Shown here piece after piece: positions 20,070-30,789 of a DNA stretch of 64,000 nt. The position numbers and the translations under genes are program-made. Position 1 is the first letter of the stretch. Each line of letters opens with the position of its first letter. A model generated the notes under the pieces. The model had not been told where the DNA came from. It saw only the letters and a program-made list of their open reading frames with translations, and searched no databases. The stretch is from Macrocybe gigantea (taxonomy: Eukaryota; Basidiomycota; Agaricomycetes; Agaricales; Callistosporiaceae), in the NCBI GenBank assembly GCA_011319805.1, contig SJRY01000234.1:620001-684000 (forward strand), written 5' to 3'.

Positions 20070-22210
20070 CTAAATACTTCTTTCGTGCTCATCGCGAGAC
20101 TCCTTTCGGCTAATACTGGATGACCCGTGATCGAGTAACCAGCTTTGTGAAAAAGCGCCATGAAGCGCTTCCTCAGCGCCTCGGTGCGGGACAACGGGTG
20201 TAGTTCGCCCAGAAACCGGAAACGCGTACATTGACGGTGTGACCGGCACCACCACCTGTCCTGCATCTTCGTCCAGAGGAGGACTGCAAGCGGACAGAAT
20301 GGCCTCCAATCTCGATGACCGATCTGTGTTCCACGAAGCCCTAGAACTCCCAAGTCGCCGGGTGTCAGAAAACGGGTCCTCGTCGTGATCCCGATGACGA
20401 GCAATGGAGAAACTTCGGCGTGTTTCGGCCACTACAATAGATCGCGAATTTTGTTGGTAGTGGCTGTTGGCGATACCAATAGGGGGGTTGCGGATAAAGC
20501 CTGGGTCTTGCAAAATGGCCTCAAGCTCGTGTCGATGAACGACACGCCCAAAGCTATGTATGGCCAGGACCGAAATGATACTCCCTGAATGAAAGCAGTC
20601 ACATTCATATTCACGTTCTGACAATCCGGTGAAAGATATACGTACAATTCAACGCGATCCATCCCGACACAGTCAGTCCGTTGTTGAAGTTGACCCCAAT
20701 GAGGAGCAAGACTGCCACCACAACGCAATTTGCTGTAATGAAAGTAGTGTACAGCAGCTGTGCGACAGCAATGTCATGTTTTGTGGTATTGAGATATGAC
20801 TAACATACTTCATCTTTCATGACTTTTTGAAAGAGTTCCACTCGGGGAATAAATCTGCTAAAACTCGATGGCGTTGGTGACCCGCTGCCGCGGCGACCCA
20901 CGACAGATGGAAGTTTTTCGCGTCGTGGTTCTGCCTTTTCGAGCGTTTGCAGAGGAGCAACTGTTCTCTTGAAAGACAGTATCAGGTCTGCAAAAAGCGT
21001 ACGCAGTGTCAGCGGCGGCTGCCTTCTTGCGGACAGCAGAGCAGGCGTTTTTTCGACGTCAGGCACGTAGTCCCACCATCCTCTGCGATTGTGATGATTC
21101 TGTACTGGATCGGGTTGGTCCGGAATGTCAATCGATATGTCCTCCATGGACAATTGCAGCGAGATGCGCCCTCTGGCGACCGCGGAACCGCGCGACTTCC
21201 GACAAGCATACATGACTAAGAAGTTTATGAAAGGTAGCTTAAAATAAGAGGCATGCAAAGCACTCACAGCATAAGCATAAGAACAGAGACTCAAAGAACT
21301 GAAGCATGACAAATATACGAGTAAGGCGCATATTTGTGACTCGAACACAGCTACCTAAAAGGAGGCGACGAAATTAGTATCGGAGAGCTGATACCAAGCA
21401 TAAACTTGCGCACCCGACAATCTTCTTTCCCCACGAGTCCCAGCGACGTCCGCCGCGACCACTCCACTGGACGCGCATTGGAATAGAATCAAAACCACAA
21501 GAACAAAACGTGAATTATCTAGACATTTGTAGGCTTTCACCCCGAGGATTCCAGTGATCTACATCGGCGTTAGACAGCACCAACTGAGGAGACTCGATGT
21601 TCCCACCAGCAGAGCGAGAGAAATGGTGCCGGCTATATAGGATAGGATTATGGCCCTGGGTCGACGAATGCGTTGGCGGAATGCGGGATTGCAAATGCAG
21701 GGCCACGTACAGTGTGCAGTTCAGCCTCTGATTGAAATATGACCATATTAATGGTACGAGGCTGACAGGTGCCAGTAACTGGCTAAGAAGGAGGACATAA
21801 AACAGTGTCTTCTTTTTCACTTTTCCCCGTCGAATATAATCGGCGGAAACGACGAGGTTCCGAATGAACAACATTGCCAACATGCCATCGACGAGTAGGT
21901 TCAGGTTAGCAGCCAGGAGATCTTGAATGAACGGAGGGGTGACGAGCGAGCCATCGGTCAGCGGGAGGAAGGAAGGGCTAAACGATTCAATGGGGGTCTT
22001 GTAATAACGACTGTAATCTGGAATGACGACAGCGGTGGAGAGGTTGATGATGACTTTGTTTACGCAACAATTTGCGACACCACCTCTTGGCTGCAGTAAA
22101 GGAGCGTTCGAAAGAAAGGTCGGAGCAGCGGGAGCAAAGAAACCCGCTCTCGTGGAGAGAGCAGCGGCTTGCCGGGTGGCAGTGGAAACAATCGATGTTC
22201 CCAGACTCAT
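20070..22210 (-). CDS. Multi-span membrane protein, unknown function
   Basis: Not recognised. From ATG 22210 (MSLGTSIVSTATRQAAALST) an extracytoplasmic-looking region with paired Cys (GGVANCCVNKVIIN) leads into hydrophobic segments: NLNLLVDGMLAMLFIRNLVV, LFYVLLLSQLLAPVSLVPLI, FVLVVLILFQCASSGVVA, ICALLVYLSCFSSLSLCSYA and, after a cytoplasmic-type loop, ANCVVVAVLLLIGVNFNNG. The last exon is hydrophilic: VVVPVTPSMYAFPVSGRTTP and an acidic/Arg end (RKESRDEHERSI). At least six exons are needed. It sits directly upstream of RPC5 on the same strand (stop 119 bp from the RPC5 ATG). The overall layout resembles basidiomycete-specific 7-TM-like proteins; no ligand or activity is implied. Confidence 0.6.
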
Positions 22211-22539
22211 GAAGACCTGCAATGAGTGCTTGCCTAGCTACTAGTAGGAAGAGAAAGAAAAGCAGATGAAGTCAGAGCCCTCTCTAGGAGGCGACCATTA
22301 GAGCGCTGGAATATGTCAAGAATGGGCGATAGCAGAACGGAAGGAAGTATGTGCGGTGCCCATCAAGTGCCTTGCAACAGGATAGTTACCGAGAAAAATC
22401 GTCGTCTCAGTGCTGGTCACACGGCCTTTGCTGGATTTCATTTCGCCATCCCTTCGCGTATATAGATCAGAACAGCGTGGGCACTTCATCCATTTTGTTC
22501 GTCGGCTTTTCACCTGACCGTTGAAGGTCATCAAAGTCA
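22211..22539. other. Divergent spacer
   Basis: This 329-bp region between the membrane-protein gene (-) and FAP7 (+) shows no CACGTG, no TATA consensus near either start and no credible exon. It is presumably the shared promoter. Confidence 0.4.
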
Positions 22540-23177
22540 ATGGCACCTGTTATCATAATAACAGGGACACCAGGAACTGGGAAATCTACGCATGCACAGC
22601 TGCTCGTCAATGAGGCGCCTATTCCATTGAAGCACGTCAACGTTGGAGAATGGGTCAAAGAAAAAGGTCTATACGAAGAATACGACGAAGAGTGGCAGAG
22701 TTACACCGTTGATGAAGACAAGGTATGGACTATTCGGCGAAAATGACCGTTTCCTCTCACAAATCAGGCCTCAAGGTGCTGGACGAACTAGAACCCGTAG
22801 TTGCCAATGGAGGGGTCATCCTAGACTGGCATTCTTGCGAGATATTTCCAGAGCGATGGGCCGATTTGGTCGTCGTTCTCACATGCGACCATACAAAGTT
22901 ATGGGATCGTTTGGAGAAAAGGTTACTTCCCGTCTGCTTTGTTCGATTGCTGATTAACGGAAGATTCCTCTTCTTCAGAGGCTACCCCCTCAAGAAGATT
23001 CAAGAAAATAACGAGGCAGAAATCATGCAAGTCGTTTTAGATGAAGCCAGAGCATCCTATCCGGACGAGGTCGTGGTTGAACTGAAGAGTGAAACTACAG
23101 AGGACTTGGACTCAAACGTCGGGCGAATAGTCGAATGGATTGACTTGTGGCGCAGAAATCAAGAAGCAGGCATCTAA
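22540..23177 (+). CDS. FAP7: Adenylate kinase isoenzyme 6 / FAP7 (hCINAP)
   Basis: This small nuclear P-loop ATPase/adenylate kinase acts with Rps14 in cytoplasmic maturation of 20S pre-rRNA. The Walker A motif is GTPGTGKSTHAQ at residues 7-18. The NMP-binding part is HVNVGEWVKEKGLYEEYDEE, followed by the intron at about 22722-22776 (tcaag acceptor), VLDELEPVVANGGVILDWHS, FPERWADLVVVL and the lid-like LWDRLEKRGYPLKKIQENN joined over a second intron. The C-terminus is NVGRIVEWIDLWRRNQEAGI. About 170 residues is the usual family length. All joins keep frame. It is divergent from the membrane-protein gene. Confidence 0.93.
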
Positions 23178-23775
23178 AATGTTTCCCAGCTAGCAGGTAT
23201 AACTACCAGTTTGTCATTTCTTGAAAACGACCGCAGACTTCACCAAGTCAATCCTGCCAGGAGACAGCCGCTGACTCTTCACGGGGTGCTTCACTGCATA
23301 CCCTTTTCCCCTGCTTGACTCTCATCACCAATCGTTGGCTGCCTCCAAGTCCCCTTTTCTCTTTTGATCAAGGGCCGTAGAAGTTGATGAAAGAAACCCC
23401 ACCCCGACCACTGGCTTTCAGTTACAGGCCTGTGACTGAAGAAGATGCGTGTGTATCGCACGTTCTGGTCCACCCTAGTGAGAAGCCGATTTTTGCAATC
23501 TTTGCCAAGCATCATAATGTGGTGCGTCTTATTCCTATCTCCACGAGTAGAGGAGTTCATGATGCTATCGTCGTCGAACAGCGAGTCCATAGTCATGGAA
23601 AATTTGGCCGTGATTAGCATCTATGCAACTTTGCAGCGTGTAAAGAATGTTATCAATCAGGCCGACCGACTCCAAAGGAACACAGTTGTTCTATAATCGA
23701 AACATGTGATACAACGTAGGACAGGCTACAGCAGTCGCAATGGGTTGGATAGAACTACACAGCAGGGTTATGATC
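23178..23775. other. Convergent spacer with unassigned short ORFs
   Basis: This 598-bp region lies between the 3' ends of FAP7 and the GPI-protein gene. A 77-codon plus frame from about 23384 (MKETPPRPLAFSYRPVTEED) and a minus frame of about 109 codons overlap each other. Neither resembles a known family or has clear splice partners. A small unannotated gene is possible but unsupported. Confidence 0.35.
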
Positions 23776-24930
23776 TCACACTAACCAAGATAAAACCAGC
23801 ACCAGTGCCACCAGGCGTAGGAAACCGTGAGCGCAGACTGAGAATGATGTATTGACGGGGATAAAACCGGAAAGGTTCTGGGTTGACATTGGTGCGACAG
23901 TTGTTTTTGTTGTGGTGAAGCTGCACAAGATTGAAATATCAGTCACCAGTCTCAGACAGTACGGCAGCTGACACGTACGTGGTTGTAAATGGTGCATCTG
24001 TCCATTGCTTGGTCGTGGTCGTTGTAACGATGGAGACCACGACGATTGTGACGGACACAGGTGAAGTAACTATGGTGACCGTCGGGGGTGCATCTGTGAG
24101 AGAGGTTACCACGCCCGAATATGCCATGGAGGTCGCTTGGGTAGCGGTGTAAGAGATCGCTACTGTGGTTTCTTGTCCAGGCAAGAATGGCGAATGATCA
24201 AGAGGGGAGGATGCTTGCGGCTGTGCTTCCAGAGGATTGAGGCCCTGCATGCATCGCCCGGAACTCTCGCTTTGGATGGAAATGGGAACCGGTGTGATGG
24301 AGAAGTAAGAGCTACCGTTTATATGAGAGGCTTCGTAAAAGGTCAACTAAGGAAAGTAACCTTTCATGAGAAGCCCTGAAGAGAGAGAGACCGACGCACG
24401 TTGTACGGGCCTCGGGTGACGCAACTTGGAATGGGCCAATTGAGATGTCGGACACTGCCTGATTCGTTGGTGAGCAGCTGAGGACCTTCCGACACCGTCA
24501 AGTTGACATTGAGCTCAGATGACAGGAGGAAGATATTCAGCTGGTCGAATCCTGTGGCGAGTCCCGAGCCAGGCACAGCGGCTTGTATAGGAAGATTGCC
24601 ATTCCCCGAAACCTGGATCAGCCATTCAACTTTGCAGATTTTCAGGCGTTTGAGCCTCAGAGCACTGACCTCGATTGATATCGGTATGTTTGCCCCCGCT
24701 TGGAAACGACTAGTAGAGTTCCGCGTAAATATGAGATAATATCCGGGAAGTCAATGAATCGAGTACACGTACGCATCTGAAGCGGGGGAGTCGATGATTG
24801 CTAGACCTTTCGTAAAGATTTGTTTACTAGCAGCAGATTGCGCGCGAATGCAAGTAGAAGACCAAAAGATGGACAGCACCAGTTGGCGAACGAGGGCAGG
24901 TCTAAAGTCCAGCCAAAAACGGGACTTCAT
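23776..24930 (-). CDS. GPI-anchored, Ser/Thr-rich secreted protein
   Basis: This is a cell-wall or plasma-membrane surface protein of the fungal Ser-Thr-rich GPI-anchored type. ATG 24930 gives a signal peptide (MKSRFWLDFRPALVRQLVLS, then IFWSSTCIRA). The mature start has SPASDA and FQAGANIPISIEVSGNGNLP, the N-terminal beta-sandwich pattern of this family. The next exon has NIFLLSSELNVNLTVSEGPQ with N-glycosylation sequons (NLT, NES). Then come NMTFYEASHINGSSYFSITP, a Thr/Val-rich stretch (TVTIVTSPVSVTIVVVSIVT) and a hydrophobic C-terminus (HGFLRLVALVLVLSWLV) typical of a GPI-attachment signal. The alternative acceptor at gatccag (giving SIEVSGNGN) was preferred to reading through LRLKRLKICKVEW. 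It is divergent from cyclin H with only 141 bp between starts. Confidence 0.8.
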
Positions 24931-25064
24931 GAGAGAAACGCCAGCGTCAGAGGAAAGGAATGAAAGTAGCGTCCCAGACGTAGATGCTTTATTGAGAATG
25001 TGGAATCAGAGTTGGCCATGTTGCTGGAAACAAAGTTGGCAACTCTCAGGCTTTCTAACTGATT

Positions 25065-25070
25065 CACGTG
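25065..25070. promoter_or_regulatory. CACGTG one base upstream of the cyclin H start
   Basis: The context attCACGTGcATG places the palindrome at positions -7 to -2 of the cyclin H coding start, the same close arrangement as at the J-protein gene. It lies in the 141-bp promoter shared with the GPI-protein gene. Confidence 0.35.
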
Positions 25071-25071
25071 C

Positions 25072-26286
25072 ATGCCTTCATCTTCAGACAATACCACTGA
25101 CAATCCGGCGAAACGACCACTATATGAATCTAGTACACAGTTTAAGAACTGGCGATATTCGCCGGAGCAACTTGCGGATATCCGCACCTCTATGAATGCA
25201 GCCGCGGTCTCCACAATACGCAACAAGCTGGAAATTGAAGAGGTGCATCGTCCCATTCTGTATTCTTATCAGCCTTTGACTTTAAATTCCAACAGCCAGG
25301 TTCATCGTCGGTGGTGTCCTTTCTCAGCGCGGACGAAGAACTGCTGCTCGTCAAGCTGTACTTGACCAAGATTACGCAACTGTGTGGTCTCTTCCGTTTC
25401 CCTGAGGAGGTAGAGGCTACCGCTGTCACATACATGAAGCGATTCTATCTCAAAAATACCGTCATGGATTGGCATCCCAAAAATGTCATGTATGCCTCTT
25501 CCCAGCTGCCCAACGCGACCTGTGCTCACCTCACTAGGTTAACTGCCCTCTTTCTTGCTACCAAAACGACGAACAATCCCATTTCTCTCGAAGCGTACAC
25601 ATCGCATATTCCACGGACGTCACCGTCAGATGTGCTAGATCTTGAATTCCTTGTCGCACAGAGCCTGAGTTTCGAATTCGCTGTATGGCATTCACACAGG
25701 GCATTGTGGGGAATGTGTCTAGACTTGCAAGTGAGCCTTCCCGTACCTAGTGCTGTTGGGTGATCTGAAAGTCGTTTTGTTTCAGAATTTGCCCGACTGC
25801 CCTCCCGACACGAGATCTCTTTATGACTCGGCCATGAACTACCTTCGTTCCTCCCGTCTCACCGATGCCGAGCTGATATACTCTCCCTCACAAGTCGCGC
25901 TCGCTGCGTTAGCTCTTACTTCTCCCGAACTGGCCACTGCATGGTCAACGAGAATAGCGTCCCTACCATCGCAGCAACCTCATTTGGGAAATAACGTCTT
26001 ATCCGCCATCGTTGAGGCAATAAAAGTAATGATAACCAGGCTAGGACGTCCGCCCGACGTCGAGGCCGTTCGTGAGGTAGACCGCCGCTTGAAACTCTGT
26101 AAAAATCCAGAAAAAGTTCTCGGAAGCAAGGCATACCTCGCGAAAAAAGCTGAGGAGGAAAAGAAAGCTGAAGACAGACGCATGCGGAAAGCGATTGAAA
26201 TCAGTGAGGCGGTCGCCAAGGGCGATCCCTTCGGCAATGAATTAGACAGGCAGAGTAATGGACTTGTGGATTACGATGACGATTGA
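25072..26286 (+). CDS. CCL1: Cyclin H (TFIIK / CDK-activating kinase cyclin, Ccl1/Mcs2)
   Basis: This is the regulatory cyclin of the TFIIH kinase (Kin28/CDK7), which phosphorylates the RNA polymerase II C-terminal domain. It begins MPSSSDNTTDNPAKRPLYES and STQFKNWRYSPEQLADIR, the cyclin H signature N-helix. The cyclin box follows: LSADEELLLVKLYLTKITQL, FRFPEEVEATAVTYMKRFYL, then MLTALFLATKTTNNP joined across an intron, and VLDLEFLVAQSLSFEFAVWH. The second fold includes LYDSAMNYLRSSRLTDAELI and YSPSQVALAALALTSPEL. The C-terminal helix has VREVDRRLKLCKNPEKVLGS and a Lys/Glu-rich tail ending NGLVDYDDD. Three introns all keep frame. Confidence 0.92.
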
Positions 26287-26689
26287 TCGGATCTGGTATG
26301 TATCGAAATTATGTGTCCCAGCATCTGTATTATACAAGTTCCGCAACACGAAATCGCGCACGACATGTCGAAGCGGGTTTACGAGGGAGCATCAGTATTG
26401 GCTACACTTTGACCATCATGAACTATGCAGGGCAGTTCAGATGGCTTCGAAAGAGCCGTCACATACGCATATCTGAAAAAAATTCAACTGGGACGGACAA
26501 ACTGTCAGTTGCGACGTACGACAGAGGAATAAAATATGCATACATGGTCTCTACATTATACACACATTGATGGTCGCATGATATGCAGGATTTTGAGTGT
26601 TATGTTTACATTGCGTCTACAGCCGTCCAAGATGGTAATGGGGAAGTACGAAGTTTTGCCGGGTTGATCTCGTGGTATCACACGGGGTA
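26287..26689. other. Convergent 3' spacer
   Basis: This 403-bp region between the stops of cyclin H and the DUF1764 gene is AT-rich with short open frames only. No RNA gene or repeat was recognised. It probably contains both 3' UTRs and their poly(A) sites. Confidence 0.4.
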
Positions 26690-27259
26690 TCAAAAACCTG
26701 GGTTCACGTCAGACATAGCCCAGAGAAGAAGACGGGAGAAAGATTTACAGCAATCACAGTCAAAAGGGCACAGAGCCGTGTCTGACGCAATAAATACGAA
26801 ATGCGCTGGTTCACGATGCAGCCTAACGGCTTACCACCACCGCCTTCGCGGATGCCCAGTTCATCTTCTTTATAGATGTTCCATCCTTCTTCTGTTTTTC
26901 GTCCTGGGAATATTCAGAGTTAGATTAGCGAAGTTGACTGGCGATTGGACGCATGACTGACTGGATTGCGTGCCCCGAGAATCCTTGAATGTGTCCTCGT
27001 CATTGCGGTCCAAGGGTCTTTTGTGAAACGTTTTTTTGCGGTCAGATTTAGGCAAAGCAGCACTCTTAGGCGTAGAAGGATCATAGACCGTTTTCGGGAC
27101 GTGATCTGTGTGCCCAGAAGACTCTTTCAAAGGGATTTTTTCAGCTTTCAGCTTCTTAAGCTTTCGCTTTTTCGGTGGTGCTTCAGGTAGCTGAGGAGCG
27201 ACAGCTGGAGCCTTTCGCTTGTTTTTTGACGAGGAGAAAATTTCGTCGATTTCAGACAT
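26690..27259 (-). CDS. DUF1764 family protein (small Lys-rich, Cys-rich C-terminus)
   Basis: This is a small conserved eukaryotic protein of unknown function. MSEIDEIFSSSKNKRKAPAV opens a Lys-rich, likely nuclear or nucleolar N-half (PPKKRKLKKLKAEKIP). The signature FKDSRGTQS is joined by an intron to RRKTEEGWNIYKEDELGI and REGGG. A further intron (ggtg|gtaagc...cag) brings in TALCPFDCDCC, the invariant Cys-rich end motif of DUF1764. The protein continues KSFSRLLLWAMSDVNPGF, a C-terminal extension beyond the usual end. All joins keep frame, which supports the gene strongly even though its role is unknown. Confidence 0.85.
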
Positions 27260-27296
27260 GGTGGCAAGGAGGATAAAAATTTTGGTGATGCTTGAG

Positions 27297-27302
27297 CACG
27301 TG
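27297..27302. promoter_or_regulatory. CACGTG in DUF1764/SWI1 divergent promoter
   Basis: The palindrome CACGTG (gagCACGTGtcgg) lies 38 bp upstream of the DUF1764 ATG. It is followed by a doubled TGACGTGACGTGA element (about 27319), which resembles a CRE/bZIP half-site repeat. Confidence 0.4.
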
Positions 27303-27517
27303 TCGGGGAGGTGTATGTGACGTGACGTGATAGTCACAGATGGAAATGTTATGCAGATGTACTACCATAACGGATGAATGGGTCGACGTTTGAGGGCCTG
27401 TATCGTAGGAAGGGAATTAAATATCTTTTGTACAATGCGAGAAGGTGAGAGAGGTCGATGACCAGCAAAGCAAGGGCGGGTTCTTGTGCGTGGCTGGATA
27501 AGGCAAGCTCGAGGGGC

Positions 27518-30500
27518 ATGTCAACAACAACACGGACGACTGTTGAAATTGACCACGACTGGACCCAAGCATGCTGTGAGTCTCTCCCGTCCCGACCTTT
27601 TTTTGCCTAAACCTCCCCGTTGACCGACTACCCCGTTACCAGCCCCCAGAATGCTCATCAGATCAGGACCCCAGCTCAACAGCAACCAGGCCTGCCATCC
27701 TTCATGCCCCAAATCAGCCATATGACTCGGCCAGCTACTTCAGTCTCGACCCAGCGCAGGCCGCCAAACAAATGGCCGCCCTGTCCGCCGCAAGTCAGGC
27801 AAGGATGGCGAACAGCCGCCCTCCCGCTCTCTCCAACGCTTCTGGCGGAACAAACTCGGCGCCATATCTCGGAGTAATTAATCCTGCCACTTACACAACA
27901 GCCGCCCATGATCCTCTCCCCGGCTCATCTTCAATGCATGCTAATCTCCAGATGTCTAACAACGTCCCGATACAGAACAGCCTCAACACTTCCTTCTTTG
28001 ACTCGCCGGCGTCTCAACCGAGTCTCAATGCCCCCCGCAACCCCGCTCAAGCCTCCAGCACCATGAAACAGCATCAACACAATTTCCTGACCGGCCTCGC
28101 CAACATCATGGCAAAGCGCGGAACACCGCTTCCTCCCGCCCTCACAGGCGTCCCTGTCCCGAACTATGATCCAAACACTTCCCAATTCAAGGTTATCGAG
28201 ACTACGTCGGAGCTTGGGACGTTTCGACTGGCAGGCAAAGATGTCGATCTCTTCAAGCTATGGGGTCTTGTGTTTCAGAACGGTGGAGGTGTTGCGGTGC
28301 GATCCCCTTTGATACGAGTGCGTCGTTGTGTGCTGACCGGCCTTTGACTAGGTCACTGCCGGGAATGGTTGGGGCGCCGTCGCAGCTCAATTTGATCTTC
28401 CAGAAGAGATACCTTCGTCCACCTCTGGAATGGGTAACATTCCAGTAGCACAAACACTTGCCCAATACTACAAAGGAATATTGCTGCCCTTCGAGGAGAT
28501 GTACAAACGCAACATCCAAGACCAGCAGAAAAAGGCCCAGGCGTCTAGGCAGATGCAAAGTGGGCCACCTGCGACAGAAAGCCCTCACGCCTCGATAGCC
28601 AACCAGATGCATATGATGCAAGCACCGATGAACGGTGCTCAACCGGCTTCTATACCACGCTCCCAACCGGTGCCAGCTGGCCTTCCCACCAGTCAGGTCA
28701 GCTTCGGTAGCCAAAATGCCGCGGGATCAATGCACGTCGGCCCACAATTATCTCAAACCCATAGCTCCCATGTACCACTTCAGAGAACTTCGTCAGCAGC
28801 GCTCAATGTTTCATCCCAAGGCACGCCTCAGCAAATACCTGGCATTCCTTTACCCGAGTCCAATGCTCCACGTATGAATGGAAGCGAGGTTAGTATTCTC
28901 GATCACGATGTGTCGGGTATGAAGCGAAAAATGGAGTTTGACGATGTTGTTGACAATAAGCGAGCGAGACAGAAAACAGGTTGGCTATCTTCCCTCCCAG
29001 ATGCTTGAGGTAATCTGACTGTTTACGCTTTTAGAACCTCTTGATGCCATCAATGTATGTCAACGCTCATTTGGGCACACCAATATCTGACAAGAGACCA
29101 TGTATAGATGCCCGTCAACGTACCGCCGGACCGCAGCGTGCCAGTTTCCGTCAGCACCCCAACACCAGCGCAAGCCCCTGTCGCCAAAACACGAGCCCGT
29201 TCCCAGCCCTCCCGCCGCAAGATTGAATACGTACCGTTGGCTCGTGAAGTCGAAACATACGGTGGTCGAGATCTGAAATACATCGAAAATGAAGTCGCAA
29301 GTTTATCACAACGTCGGCCGCTGCGGGACATCAACGACTGGGGTACCGTCGATGTTGAGGCTCTTACAATGTCTCTTCGCTCTCGATTGTCGACGGAGCT
29401 TTCGTATGCCTTGACGACGTTTACGTTGCTTTCAACGATGCGAGGCCAAACTCCGGGGTCCGGCTTTCCTATCTACCAAACAGCGGACCTTTTCGACGAA
29501 ATGCTCGATCTCCTTGAGGAGCAAGCTTTCAACGGTAAGGAAGACACGCCAGGCCCATCCTCGTCAAACGATTCTCCTATCATCAGCAATCGCACGTTGA
29601 TGAATCTGATACTCGAATCCCAAAATCGTTCTTTTGCCTCGCTGGAGCATTCTCAAGGATCAAAAGACCCAAATGTCGGGCCGCGGCAACGACCCGGGAA
29701 CGTTATTCTCGCCATTATGAACATCATCCGCAATCTGTCTATATTTCCGGATAACCTGGAGTTCCTGTCAAAAAATACGAGACTCATCGATCTTCTGTTG
29801 CGAGTCTGCTGCGTCGAGCAGGGTCAAAATGGAGTATCAGCCCCTTCGTCCCCTTCACTCTCGCTCAACGATCTATTAATTGTACGAAAAGACGCCCTTT
29901 ATACCCTCATTAATCTCGCACTCAACATCCGACTCTCCGACTCCGCCCCGACGACGACTTTCAGAATGGCCGGCCGCGCTTTCCATCTGATCTCTTCGTA
30001 TCTCGTCGACCCCATCGAAGCTGTTTCGCCTTCTGGCCATATGAACGCCATTGGTTTGCAAAGTAATGCCAAACCTCCATTGCTGGCCGACCTTGCACTG
30101 GAAGTGTTCACGAGGTTAAGCCAGACGGATTCCAACAGACAAGTGTTCTCTAAAGCCGTTCCCCCATCATCAATGCAATCCTTGTTGGAGGCACTGGTCC
30201 ATAGGTTGCCTGTTGTCGACCTGGATTTCCAGTTGATGACTCGGGAGCAGTGGTTGAGTTACATGGAGAAGGTGGTCATGGCCATATACTCCTTGGCGTT
30301 CTTTGCACCTCCAGACATCAAGAAGCGAACCAAGACGGACAGGCGATTAGGGTTCAAATCTGTCATGCTAAGCATGATACACAAGCTGCTGACTTCACGA
30401 GGACGCGACGTTTTCATGGTCTGCGCCAGGAGAGCCATCGAAGCCATGAAGCTGATGGACGATGCGGAAGATTCCTTTGACACGAGCAAGTCCGCGACAC

Positions 30501-30670
30501 CTACCATGTCTTTTGGCATGGGATACGGGGAAGCTACGGACAACAGCTCTGAAAAGGGTACAGGACTCCTCGGCGGACATAGGGATGCCGCCTGGGAGAT
30601 GCTGATGGCGTTGCACGGTGATGAAGTCTCATTTTCTGAAATGGAGAGCTTGCTGCGGGTTGAGTGCTAA
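27518..30670 (+). CDS. SWI1: SWI/SNF chromatin-remodelling subunit SWI1 (ARID protein)
   Basis: This is the DNA-binding ARID subunit of the SWI/SNF complex (ARID1 orthologue), which acts at promoters in the nucleus. A Gln/Pro-rich N-terminus (PAQQQPGLPSFMP; SYFSLDPAQAAKQMAALSAA) precedes the ARID: HNFLTGLANIMAKRGTPLPP, DVDLFKLWGLVFQNGGG | VTAGNGWGAVAAQFDL, and VAQTLAQYYKGILLPFEEMY. After a Pro/Ser/Gln-rich linker come KMEFDDVVDNKRARQK and two small exons (EPLDAIN, then MPVNVPPDRSVP). The large final exon holds the helical C-terminal domain: RKIEYVPLAREVETYGGRDL, LALNIRLSD and MLMALHGDEVSFSEMESLL, ending RVEC. One base is missing at 27707-27710 (CCCC): SFMP must change frame to NQPYDSASYF. The true start is uncertain (27458 and 27518 are in the same frame). 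Confidence 0.85.
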
Positions 30671-30789
30671 CGATGTCGGGTTTTTGTCGTCTATTCTATA
30701 TATCAACCTCTGTAATTCGGATTTGCTCTGTGTACTTGATATCTGCAGCTATCTATTTTGTGCGCCCGGACACACGTAATCAATTCGCC

